DNA from: Streptomyces yangpuensis
GTDB lineage: Bacteria > Actinomycetota > Actinomycetes > Streptomycetales > Streptomycetaceae
Length of the DNA stretch: 64,000 nt
Assembly (NCBI RefSeq): GCF_001005295.1
Contig: NZ_LBMK01000007.1
Coordinates: 167,920-231,919, forward strand
Reading direction: 5' to 3'
Shown here piece by piece: positions 36,327 through 44,172 of the stretch. The notes under the pieces are model-generated. The model searched no databases. It worked only from the letters and a program-made list of their open reading frames with translations, and was not told the DNA's origin. How positions within the stretch are numbered: the stretch's first letter is position 1; every line of letters starts with the position of its first letter. Both the position numbers and the translations under genes were made by a program.

Positions 36327-37772
36327 GTGCGACGCATAGCACCCCTCGGGCTGCGCACCCGGCTGATAGCGGCCTTCCTCCTGGTCGCCGCCATCAGTGC
36401 GGGAACCACCGCGGCCCTGACCTACCAGCAGGCCCGCAACGCCATCCTCAAACAGACCCAGGACACCGCCGTCAGCACCCTGCGCGACCAGGTCGAACAG
36501 CAGGAGGTCCGCCTCCCCCTGGAACAGCAGGAACTCCAGCGCATCGTCATCGAGCTCGGCAAACGCGGCAAACCCCACCCCTGGATCATCTTCGGCGAGT
36601 ACGGCGGCACACGCGTCTCCACCAACCCCGGCACGCCCACCTCCACCGTGATCACCGACAGCCTGCGCGACCGGGTCCGCAACAACCAGTACGCCGCCTT
36701 CCAGCGCGTCGAGGACCAGCGCGGCAACCCCTGGCTCACCATCGGCGTCCCCGCCGTCTTCGAACACAACGGATACACCGAAGCCACCGGGGTCGTCTTC
36801 TACGCCAGCGTCCCCCTGTCCACCGAGAAGCAGACCGTCGAAGCCATGGTCGAGGCCGCCCAGCAGGGCGCCGTCCCGGGCCTGGCCATCGCCGTCGTCC
36901 CCGCACTGCTGGCCGCCCGCAGCGTGCTGCGCCCGGTACGCGACATGCGCCGCGCCGCCCAGAAACTCGGCCGCGGCCGCCTCGACACGCGCATCGAGGT
37001 CCGGGGCGCCGACGAACTCGCCGGACTCGCCCGCACCTTCAACGAGACCGCACGTGCCCTGGAACAGTCCGTGCGTGAACTCCAGGAGGCCGAGACCCGC
37101 GCCCGCCGCTTCGCCTCCGACGTCTCCCACGAACTGCGCACCCCGCTGGCCGGGATGCTCGCCGTGACCGAGGTCCTCGACGAGGACGCCGCCCGCCTCG
37201 ACGCCGACACCGCCAAGGCCCTGCACCTGGTCAGCGCCGAGACCGGCAAACTCGCCGTCCTCGTCGAGGACCTGATGGAGATCTCCCGCTTCGACGCCCG
37301 GGCCGCCGAGCTCAACCTCGACGACGTGGACATCGCCGAAGCCGTCCGCAAGACCCTCGAACGACGCCACTGGGACGACGACCGCGTCGTCACCGAACTG
37401 CCCGACGGGGTCCGCGCCCGGCTCGACCCGCGCCGCTTCGACGTGGTCCTCGCCAACCTCGTCGGCAACGCCCTGCGGCACGGCGGCGCCCCCGTGCACG
37501 TCACCGTGAGCACCGCATCCGGCGGGGACGGCGAGCGGCTCCTCATCGACGTCGCCGACAGCGGCCCCGGCATCGCCCCCGAGGTGCTGCCGCACATCTT
37601 CGACCGCTTCTTCAAGGCCGACGCGGCCCGCACCCGCTCCGCCGGCAGCGGCCTCGGGCTCGCCATCACCCTGGAGAACGTCCGCCTGCACGGCGGCACC
37701 CTCCGGGCGGGCAACCGACCCGAGGGCGGCGCCTTCTTCACCCTCGACATGCCGCTGGAGGCCCGCGCATGA
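36327..37772 (+). CDS. Sensor histidine kinase, HAMP-HisKA-HATPase
   Basis: 481 residues, GTG start. Membrane segment 1 at about residues 12-32, an outside sensor domain of about 140 residues (RDQVEQQEVRLPLEQQELQR and WIIFGEYGGTRVSTNPG), membrane segment 2 near 190, HAMP, H box RRFASDVSHELRTPLAGML near residue 265, N box NLVGNALRHGG, and DSGPGIAPE, FDRFFKADAARTRS, GLGLAI of the ATPase. It overlaps a lipoprotein gene as ATGA, and such a lipoprotein may tune the sensor. Confidence 0.93.
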   Translation: MRRIAPLGLRTRLIAAFLLVAAISAGTTAALTYQQARNAILKQTQDTAVSTLRDQVEQQEVRLPLEQQELQRIVIELGKRGKPHPWIIFGEYGGTRVSTNPGTPTSTVITDSLRDRVRNNQYAAFQRVEDQRGNPWLTIGVPAVFEHNGYTEATGVVFYASVPLSTEKQTVEAMVEAAQQGAVPGLAIAVVPALLAARSVLRPVRDMRRAAQKLGRGRLDTRIEVRGADELAGLARTFNETARALEQSVRELQEAETRARRFASDVSHELRTPLAGMLAVTEVLDEDAARLDADTAKALHLVSAETGKLAVLVEDLMEISRFDARAAELNLDDVDIAEAVRKTLERRHWDDDRVVTELPDGVRARLDPRRFDVVLANLVGNALRHGGAPVHVTVSTASGGDGERLLIDVADSGPGIAPEVLPHIFDRFFKADAARTRSAGSGLGLAITLENVRLHGGTLRAGNRPEGGAFFTLDMPLEARA

Positions 37773-38311
37773 CAGGGCGCACGACGAGATCCCGTGCCAC
37801 GGCGGCCGCCGCCGCCCTGACGGGCTGCGCCCTGCTGCTCGCCGGATGCGGGATCAAACGCACCGGGGTGATCGAGAGCGGCCACGCCGCCACCGTCAAG
37901 GTGCCCGGAAGCAAGAACGCCGCCACGCTCTACTTCGTCTCCAAGGACGGCGACCGGGTCGTCCCGGTCCCCTTCTCGATCGGCACCGACTACATGCTCG
38001 CGCCCGTACCGCTCCTGCGGATCCTGCTGGACGGCCCCACCGGTCCGGCCTCGGCGGCCGGACTCACCACCGCCCTGCCGAAGGTGTCCGTGTCCGATGC
38101 CGACTCGGAGCGGGTGGCGGTGAGCAAGTACCAGCCGGACAAGGGGATCACGGTCGGTGTCCCCTTCCCCGTGGCCGGCCTGTCCGACCTGGCCCGCAAG
38201 CAGCTGGTGTGCACCTTCGGCGTCTCCGCCGTACGCGACACCGTCACCCCGGTCGCCATCCAGGGTACCGATACCACCCTCCCCGCCACCGACTGCAACC
38301 CGCGGCGCTGA
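37769..38311 (+). CDS. Lipoprotein with GerMN-like domain
   Basis: 180-residue lipoprotein: signal peptide with lipobox LLLAGCGIKRTG (Cys near residue 27), then one domain resembling GerMN (ATLYFVSKDGDRVVPVPFSI and LLRILLDGPTGPASAAGLTT), as in LpqB-type accessory lipoproteins of two-component systems. Coupling to the kinase gene makes a modulator of that sensor, or a lipoprotein output of the same system, the best guess. Confidence 0.8.
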   Translation: MTGRTTRSRATAAAAALTGCALLLAGCGIKRTGVIESGHAATVKVPGSKNAATLYFVSKDGDRVVPVPFSIGTDYMLAPVPLLRILLDGPTGPASAAGLTTALPKVSVSDADSERVAVSKYQPDKGITVGVPFPVAGLSDLARKQLVCTFGVSAVRDTVTPVAIQGTDTTLPATDCNPRR

Positions 38312-38376
38312 CCCGGCGCACACCCGCCCACGGCGTGCCCTTGCGGGCAGGGCCGCCCACGCGTCACGGTGGCCCC

Positions 38377-39636
38377 ATGGACCACGCCGCGGACATCCCC
38401 GACGTCTTCGACCCCCGCGTCTACGCCGCAGGCGTCCCCCACGAGCGCTACCGGCTGCTGCGCGACCGGCACCCCGTCGCCTGGCAGCCGGAGCCCGAGA
38501 TCGCCGGCTGGCCCGCCGGCCCCGGCTTCTGGGCCGTCACCCGGCACGCCGACGTCGTCCACGTCCTGCGTGACCACCGCACGTACTCCTCCTGGCTGGG
38601 CGCCACCCAGATCCGCGACCCCGACCCGGCCGACCTGCCCTTCCTGCGCCGCACCATGCTCAACCAGGATCCCCCCGAGCACGGCAGACTGCGCCGGCTC
38701 GTCGCCCGCGCCTTCACCCCCGCCCGCGTCGACGCCTTCGCCGGACGGGTCCGCGAACGCGCCCGTACCCTGCTCGCCACGGCCCGGGACACCGCCGAAG
38801 ACGGCGCCGCCGACCTCGTCCGCACCGTCACCGACGAGTACGCGCTGCTCAACCTCACCGACCTGCTCGGCGTCCCGCCCGCCGACCGGGCCCTGCTCCT
38901 CGAATGGACCGTACGGGTCATCGGCTACCAGGACCCCGACGACGCCCCCGCACCACTCCTCGGCCCCGACGGCACACCCCTCAACCCGCGCTCCCCGGCC
39001 CTGCTCGGCGAGATGTTCGCCTACGCCCGCGAACTCGCCGCACACAAACGCGACCACCCCGGCGACGACGTGATGACCGCCCTCGCCACCGCCGGGCTGG
39101 ACCCCGCCGAACTCGAGATGTTCTTCTTCCTGCTCACCGTCGCGGGCAACGACACCGTCCGCAGCGCCGCCCCCGGCGGCCTGCTCGCCCTCGCCGGCGC
39201 CCCCGACGAATACCGCCGGCTCGCGGCGGGCGACGTCCCCGTGGAACGTGCGGTCGACGAACTCCTGCGCGTCCACCCGCCGGTCCTCAGCTTCCGGCGC
39301 AGCGCCGCCACCGACCACGAACTGGCCGGGCAGCCGGTCCGGGCCGGCGACAAGGTCGTCGTCCTGCACGCCTCCGCCAACCACGACGACCGCGTCTTCA
39401 CCGACCCCGGCCGCCTGGACCTCGGCCGCACACCCAACCCGCACGTGTCCTTCGGGGACGGCCCGCACGTCTGCCTGGGCGCGCACTTCGCCCGCCTCCA
39501 GCTGCGCATCCTCTACGAGGAGTGGTGCGCGGCCATGCCCGTACCGGAACTCGCCGGCCAGCCCAAGCGGCTGGTGTCCAACTTCATCAACGGGATCACG
39601 CGGCTGCCGCTGCGGGTGTCCGGGCCGGCCGGGTGA
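38377..39636 (+). CDS. Cytochrome P450 (CYP124/125-like)
   Basis: Soluble monooxygenase of 419 residues. Heme signature FGDGPHVCLGAHFAR with the Cys ligand near residue 367, ExxR in ELLRVHPPVLSFRR, and the oxygen-binding helix AGNDTVRSA. Asn-Asp-Thr in that helix is the form seen in actinobacterial sterol/fatty acid P450s such as CYP124 and CYP125. No ferredoxin or reductase gene is adjacent, so a shared redox partner is needed. The ATG has only a weak ribosome site. The last 41 bases overlap the convergent unknown gene. Confidence 0.9.
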   Translation: MDHAADIPDVFDPRVYAAGVPHERYRLLRDRHPVAWQPEPEIAGWPAGPGFWAVTRHADVVHVLRDHRTYSSWLGATQIRDPDPADLPFLRRTMLNQDPPEHGRLRRLVARAFTPARVDAFAGRVRERARTLLATARDTAEDGAADLVRTVTDEYALLNLTDLLGVPPADRALLLEWTVRVIGYQDPDDAPAPLLGPDGTPLNPRSPALLGEMFAYARELAAHKRDHPGDDVMTALATAGLDPAELEMFFFLLTVAGNDTVRSAAPGGLLALAGAPDEYRRLAAGDVPVERAVDELLRVHPPVLSFRRSAATDHELAGQPVRAGDKVVVLHASANHDDRVFTDPGRLDLGRTPNPHVSFGDGPHVCLGAHFARLQLRILYEEWCAAMPVPELAGQPKRLVSNFINGITRLPLRVSGPAG

Positions 39637-40321
39637 CGTCCGCGACCAGCTCGGTCACGTCCGGCCCGTAGGCGTCGGAGTTGACGACCTTCAGCACCAG
39701 GCAGAAGGACTCCAACCCGTACTTGCGCGCCAGCTGCGTGTGGTTCCGGTTCAGGTACCGTGCAGCTGCCTGGTTGCTGACCGCGGTCTGCCCGGACAGC
39801 AGGAACACCGGGCGGCCGCCCTCCCCGCCCGCCAGCCGGGCCAGCACCACGTGCTCCTCCAGCCCCTTGCGCCACCGGTAGGTCTCGCCGCCCACCTGGA
39901 TCGCGCCCCGGTCCTCGTGCTGCTCGGAGTCGATGTTGACGGTGATGCCCGGCAGCATGGAGGCGAGATGCGCCGTGGTGCGGGCGTTGGACGTCGGCCC
40001 GCCGACACAGAACTCGGCCCGGTCGCCGAAGCCCTGACGGGCGGTGTCGTGGGTGACGATCTGGACGTTCGCCCCGCAGTCCTTGATCAGGGCGGAGATC
40101 TCCAGCAGGGCGAAGGCGTCGTTGCGGTGCAGCGAGGAATCCTTTCCGCCCATCTGCCGGTTGACCACGAACAGGCAGTCGGAGCCCGTCGGAAGCCCGA
40201 AGAACGCCTGCTTGCGGCGGAGCGCGCGCCGCCAGAGATAGGTCCGGGAGAACCAGCCGAACCCGCCGCTGACGGCGGTGGCTATCACCCCGAGCACGAT
40301 GTTGCGCACGTCGTCGTTCAT
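39596..40321 (-). CDS. Membrane-anchored protein of unknown function
   Basis: 241 residues. One N-terminal membrane segment (about residues 7-25) followed by Trp/Arg/Lys-rich text (YLWRRALRRKQ), so the main domain lies in the cytoplasm. The domain has striking conserved-looking pieces: DCLFVVNRQMGGKDSSLHRN, DRAEFCVGGPTSNARTTAHL and VFLLSGQTAVSNQAAARYLN. The GG-x-x-SN motif pair looks like a ligand- or nucleotide-binding loop, but I do not recognise the family. The C-terminus ends in an Ala run that overlaps the P450 gene's end. Confidence 0.75.
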   Translation of the reverse strand: MNDDVRNIVLGVIATAVSGGFGWFSRTYLWRRALRRKQAFFGLPTGSDCLFVVNRQMGGKDSSLHRNDAFALLEISALIKDCGANVQIVTHDTARQGFGDRAEFCVGGPTSNARTTAHLASMLPGITVNIDSEQHEDRGAIQVGGETYRWRKGLEEHVVLARLAGGEGGRPVFLLSGQTAVSNQAAARYLNRNHTQLARKYGLESFCLVLKVVNSDAYGPDVTELVADVTRPARTPAAAAA

Positions 40322-40497
40322 GCGCGGATGCTAGCGGTGCCGGCGCGGAGGTCACCGGCCCGGCCCCCTTCCGCCCTCCGGTACACCTTCCTCCCCGCCC
40401 GTCTCCCCGCCACCCGTCGGCGGCGTGCCCCACGGGACGGCCCACCGCTCGACGGCGCGCCCCGGCAGACGCCCTGACGGGGCGCCGGGCCCGGCGC

Positions 40498-40503
40498 TAG
40501 GCT
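40498..40503 (+). promoter_or_regulatory. Likely ggt promoter -10 box
   Basis: TAGGCT with a CTGACG-type -35 about 18 bases upstream (40474-40479), and a 27-base leader carrying GGAGG before the ATG. Confidence 0.45.
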
Positions 40504-40530
40504 CGGCCCACGCTGCCACTGGAGGTCCGG

Positions 40531-42336
40531 ATGCACCGTCCCGCCGTCGCCCGCACGTTACCGCTGCTGACCGTCGCCGCCGCACTCGTGGCGACCGGCG
40601 CCGCCCCGCCCGTCGCGGCGGCCCCCGCCCCGCCGGCGAAGGTACCGGTCGCCGCCGGCTACGGCGGAGCCGTCGCCAGCGTCGACGCGGACGCCTCGGC
40701 CGCCGGGATCGCCGTGCTGCGCTCCGGCGGCAACGCCGTCGACGCGGCCGTCGCCACCGCCGCGGCCCTCGGCGTCACCGAGCCCTACTCGGCGGGCATC
40801 GGAGGCGGCGGCTACTTCGTCTACTACGACGCCCGCGCCCGCCGGGTGCACACCATCGACGGCCGGGAGACCGCCCCGGCCACGGCCACCGAGACCCTGT
40901 TCCAGGAGAACGGGCAGCCGATCCCCTTCGCGGAGGGCCAGACCAGCGGCCTCGGCGTCGGTGTCCCCGGCACCCCCGCCACCTGGAAGAGCGCCCTCGA
41001 CGCCTGGGGCAGCCGCCCGCTGCGCCAACTTCTGCGGCCCGCCGAGAAACTGGCCCGTGACGGTTTCACCGTCGACGCCACCTTCCGGGCCCAGACCGAG
41101 CTCAACGAGGCCCGGTTCAGGGACTTCCCCGACACCTCGAAGCTGTTCCTGCCCGGCGGTTCCCTGCCGGTCGTCGGCTCCACCTTCAAGAACCCCGACC
41201 TCGCCGACACCTACGCCGAACTCGCCCGCAAGGGAACCGGTGCCCTCTACCGGGGCCCCATCGCCGAGGACATCGTCCGCACGGTCCGCACGCCCCCGGT
41301 CGACCCGGCCGCCACCCGCCGGGTCCGGCCCGGCGACCTGACCACCGGCGACCTGCGCGCGTACGGCACCAAGCGGCAGGAACCCACCCGGGTGGGCTAT
41401 CGCGGCCTGGACGTCTACAGCATGGCGCCCTCCTCCTCCGGCGGCACCACGGTCGGCGAGGCCCTGAACATCCTGGAACGGACCGACCTGTCGAAGCTGT
41501 CCAAGACGCAGTACCTGCACCACTTCATCGAGGCCTCCCGGATCTCCTTCGCCGACCGCGGCCGCTGGGTCGGCGACCCGGCCGCCGTGGACGTGCCGAC
41601 GCGTGAACTGCTCTCCCAGCGGTTCGCCGACTCCCGCGCCTGCCTCATCGATCCGGACCGGGCCCTGACCAGCCCGCTGGCCCCCGGCGACCCGCGCCAC
41701 CCGGTGCCCTGCGCCACCACCGGACAGGCCGCGCCGACCACGTACGAGGGGGAGAACACCACGCACCTGACGGTCGCCGACCGCTGGGGCAACGTCGTCT
41801 CCTACACCCTGACCATCGAGTCCACCGGCGGCAGCGCCATCACCGTCCCCGGCCGGGGCTTCCTCCTCAACAACGAGCTCACCGACTTCTCCTTCGCCCC
41901 CGCGGCGCCCGGTGTCCCGGACCCGAACCTGCCGGGCCCCGGCAAGCGCCCGCGCTCGTCCATGTCCCCGACGATCGTGCTGGACGACGGCCGGCCGGTG
42001 CTCGCGGTCGGCTCGCCCGGCGGAGCCACCATCATCACCACCGTCCTGCAGACCCTGACCGGGCACCTGGACCGGGGCCTGCCGCTGGTCGACGCGATCG
42101 CCGCGCCGCGGGCCAGCCAGCGCAACCAGACCACCACCGAGCTGGAACCGGGCCTGTGGAACAGCCCGCTGCGAGCCGAGCTGGAGGCCCTGGGCCAGGG
42201 CTTCCGGCAGAACCCGGAGATCGGCGCCGCCACCGGGGTCCAGCGGCTGCCCGACGGCCGGTGGCTGGCGGCGGCCGAGACCTCCCGGCGCGGCGGCGGC
42301 TCGGCCATGGTCGTCCACCCGCACGGCAGGCCGTAG
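40531..42336 (+). CDS. ggt: Gamma-glutamyltransferase, secreted, with a TTA codon
   Basis: Exported enzyme of 601 residues that cleaves or transfers gamma-glutamyl groups, for example from glutathione or gamma-glutamyl peptides. A signal peptide (about residues 1-30) leads to VAAGYGGAVASVDADASAAG. Autoprocessing gives the nucleophile Thr at the start of TTHLTVADRWGNVVSY, and SSGGTTVGEALN is the large-subunit loop. Codon 10 (40558-40560, inside the signal peptide) is TTA, so its translation should depend on the bldA tRNA in a typical Streptomyces. GGAGG is six bases from the ATG. The product would act outside the cell, late in development by inference. Confidence 0.95.
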   Translation: MHRPAVARTLPLLTVAAALVATGAAPPVAAAPAPPAKVPVAAGYGGAVASVDADASAAGIAVLRSGGNAVDAAVATAAALGVTEPYSAGIGGGGYFVYYDARARRVHTIDGRETAPATATETLFQENGQPIPFAEGQTSGLGVGVPGTPATWKSALDAWGSRPLRQLLRPAEKLARDGFTVDATFRAQTELNEARFRDFPDTSKLFLPGGSLPVVGSTFKNPDLADTYAELARKGTGALYRGPIAEDIVRTVRTPPVDPAATRRVRPGDLTTGDLRAYGTKRQEPTRVGYRGLDVYSMAPSSSGGTTVGEALNILERTDLSKLSKTQYLHHFIEASRISFADRGRWVGDPAAVDVPTRELLSQRFADSRACLIDPDRALTSPLAPGDPRHPVPCATTGQAAPTTYEGENTTHLTVADRWGNVVSYTLTIESTGGSAITVPGRGFLLNNELTDFSFAPAAPGVPDPNLPGPGKRPRSSMSPTIVLDDGRPVLAVGSPGGATIITTVLQTLTGHLDRGLPLVDAIAAPRASQRNQTTTELEPGLWNSPLRAELEALGQGFRQNPEIGAATGVQRLPDGRWLAAAETSRRGGGSAMVVHPHGRP

Positions 42337-42351
42337 CGGACACCTGGGAGG

Positions 42352-43119
42352 TCAGGGCGCGGTGAGGATCCGCGGGCCGCGGGCGGTGATCGCGACCGTG
42401 TGCTCCGAGTGGGCGGCGCGGGTGCCGTCGACGGTGCGCAGGGTCCAGCCGTCGCCGTCGCAGCGGTAGTCGTCCGTACCGCCCGCGATCAGCATCGGCT
42501 CGATGGCGAGGACCATGCCGGGGCGCAGCTTCATGCCGCGCCCCGGCGGGCCCTCGTTCGGCACGCCGGGGTCCTCGTGCATGCTGCGGCCGATCCCGTG
42601 GCCGCCGAAGCCGTCGGGCACGCCGTACCCGGCGGCGCGGCAGACCGTGCCGACGGCGTGGGCGATGTCCCCGATCCGGTTGCCCGGCACGGCGGCGGCG
42701 ATACCGGCCGCGAGGGCCGCCTCGGACGTCTCGATCAGCCGCAGGTCCTCGGGACGCGCGCGGCCGACGGTGAAGCTGACCGCGGCGTCCCCGACCCAGC
42801 CGCCGAGCTTCGCCCCGCAGTCGATGCTGACGAGGTCGCCGTCGCGCAGCCGGTAGCCGTCGGGGATGCCGTGGACGATCGCGTCGTTGACGGAGGCGCA
42901 CACCACCGCGGGGAAGGGCACCGGCGCGAACCGCGGCCGGTAGCCGAGGAAGGGCGAGGCCGCGCCGGCGCCGCGGAGCACCTCGCGGGCCACCCCGTCC
43001 AGCTCCGACAGGGCCGTGCCGACGTGCGCGGCCCTCCGGACGGCGGCCAGGGTGCGGGCGACGATCCGGCCCGCGGCGCGCATCTTCTCGATCTCGGGTG
43101 CTGTCTTCAGTTCCACCAT
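42352..43119 (-). CDS. map: Methionine aminopeptidase, type I
   Basis: 255 residues; removes the N-terminal Met of new proteins. Metal ligands: DGDLVSIDCGA (first Asp), WVGDAAVSFTV (second Asp), GHGIGRSMHEDP (His), and EPMLIAGG and the final SEHTVAIT (Glu). The usual SH3-binding N-terminal extension of some actinobacterial copies is missing. The mRNA is probably leaderless: TATAGT ends seven bases before the ATG. It is divergent from a small XRE regulator, which likely controls it. Streptomycetes have several map copies; this one looks like an accessory one. Confidence 0.94.
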   Translation of the reverse strand: MVELKTAPEIEKMRAAGRIVARTLAAVRRAAHVGTALSELDGVAREVLRGAGAASPFLGYRPRFAPVPFPAVVCASVNDAIVHGIPDGYRLRDGDLVSIDCGAKLGGWVGDAAVSFTVGRARPEDLRLIETSEAALAAGIAAAVPGNRIGDIAHAVGTVCRAAGYGVPDGFGGHGIGRSMHEDPGVPNEGPPGRGMKLRPGMVLAIEPMLIAGGTDDYRCDGDGWTLRTVDGTRAAHSEHTVAITARGPRILTAP

Positions 43120-43120
43120 G

Positions 43121-43191
43121 CCAATAACTATACCGGTATAACTGTAACGGGATTACTTTACCGGGATAACTATTGGCCGCCCGGGTAGGAT
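43121..43191. promoter_or_regulatory. map/XRE divergent control region with leaderless -10 boxes
   Basis: An AT-rich patch with a perfect TATACCGGTATA palindrome (43129-43140), outer inverted repeat CCAATA (43121-43126) and TATTGG (43171-43176), and a third half site TTTACCGGGATAA (43157-43169). TATAGT (43132-43127, minus) and TAGGAT (43186-43191, plus) are the -10 boxes, each six to seven bases from an ATG. Confidence 0.6.
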
Positions 43192-43197
43192 GGGCGC

Positions 43198-43449
43198 ATG
43201 GTCCGTACCCCTCTCACCCCCGAAGAGCGCGAGCGTGGCGAGCGCCTGGGTGCCCTGCTGCGCGAGGCCCGCGGCACCCGCAGCATGGTCGAGGTCGCGG
43301 CGGGGGCCGGGCTCTCCGCCGAGACCCTGCGCAAGATCGAGACCGGCCGGGCGCCCACGCCCGCCTTCTTCACGGTCGCCGCCCTCGCCGAGGCGCTCGG
43401 GCTCTCGCTGGACGACCTGCTCAGGCGCTGCGCGGCCGTGCCGGCCTGA
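43198..43449 (+). CDS. Small XRE-type DNA-binding regulator
   Basis: 83 residues, made almost only of a helix-turn-helix_3 domain: LGALLREARGTRSMVEVAAG, GLSAETLRKIETGRAPTPAF and ALAEALGLSLDDLLRR. It has no effector domain, so it probably acts as a plain dimeric repressor. The ATG sits six bases after TAGGAT without a ribosome site, implying a leaderless mRNA and tight coupling with the divergent map promoter. Confidence 0.88.
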   Translation: MVRTPLTPEERERGERLGALLREARGTRSMVEVAAGAGLSAETLRKIETGRAPTPAFFTVAALAEALGLSLDDLLRRCAAVPA

Positions 43450-43560
43450 GGTCCTGCCGGCCTGAGGCCCTGCCGTCGGGTCGTCCCCTTCGGGCGGGAG
43501 CCGAGGCCGAACGGCCCAATCGGCGGTGGGACTTGCCGCGCGCGGGGCAGGCGTGAAGGC

Positions 43561-43737
43561 GTGTCAGCCACGAACGCAGCCAAACGACTCGGATTCGCAG
43601 CCGCCGGCGCCCTCCTCGCGGGAGGCCTGCTGCTGGCGGCGTGCACCCTGCCCGACGACCGGCCCTCGCCCCTCCGCGAAGCGGACGGGCGGGCCCGCCA
43701 GGGAGCCGTCGACCGGGACGTCGCGGACACGCGCTAG
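43561..43737 (+). CDS. Very small lipoprotein
   Basis: 58 codons from GTG 43561: basic N-terminus, a hydrophobic stretch (AAAGALLAGGLLLAAC) ending in a lipobox LLAAC with Cys at residue 28, then 30 polar residues ending ADTR. Coding bias fits. It is too short for automatic calling. The ribosome site is only modest (GGGGCAGG) and the stop overlaps the -10 box of the next gene, so I am only fairly sure. Confidence 0.5.
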   Translation: MSATNAAKRLGFAAAGALLAGGLLLAACTLPDDRPSPLREADGRARQGAVDRDVADTR

Positions 43738-43740
43738 GGT
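43735..43740 (+). promoter_or_regulatory. -10 box for a leaderless PPOX gene
   Basis: TAGGGT ends six bases before ATG 43747. It overlaps the stop codon of the small lipoprotein gene. Confidence 0.4.
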
Positions 43741-43746
43741 CCCGGT

Positions 43747-44127
43747 ATGGGTCTCCAGGAGCTCGGCAGCGCGCGGTACGTCAGCCTCACCACCTTCCGC
43801 AAGGACGGCACGCCCGTGGCGACCCCGGTATGGGCGGTCGCCGACGGGAGCGAGCTGTACGTGTGGACGCGCAGCGACTCCTGGAAGGTCAAGCGCATCC
43901 GCAACGACGGGCGGGTCACCGTCACCCCGTGCGACGTGCGGGGGCGCGTCGAGGAAGGGGCGCCCGCGGTCGAGGGACGGGCCCGGCTGCTCGACGAGGA
44001 GGGCCTGCGCCGGGTGCGCAGGCTGATGTCGCGCAAGTACACCTGGCAGTTCTGGATGGTGGACGTGCCCGCCGCTCTGGTGCGGCGCGGGAAGCGGCCG
44101 CACACCGCGATCGCCGTCAAGCTTTGA
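43747..44127 (+). CDS. PPOX-class FMN/F420-dependent protein
   Basis: 126-residue split-barrel protein related to pyridoxamine 5'-phosphate oxidase: YVSLTTFRKDGTPVATPVWA near residue 11, ELYVWTRSDSWKVKRIRNDG and VTVTPCDVRGR. In actinobacteria such small PPOX proteins often use F420 or FMN to reduce unsaturated compounds. No partner gene indicates the substrate. Confidence 0.88.
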   Translation: MGLQELGSARYVSLTTFRKDGTPVATPVWAVADGSELYVWTRSDSWKVKRIRNDGRVTVTPCDVRGRVEEGAPAVEGRARLLDEEGLRRVRRLMSRKYTWQFWMVDVPAALVRRGKRPHTAIAVKL

Positions 44128-44172
44128 GATTCCCGTAGTCCGCCTGTAACACAGGTGGGGTCCAATGCGGTC

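Noticed and set aside
38377..42336. P450, unknown membrane protein and ggt as one biosynthetic cluster
   Set aside because: The genes point in different directions, and there are no core biosynthetic enzymes such as PKS, NRPS or terpene synthase nearby.
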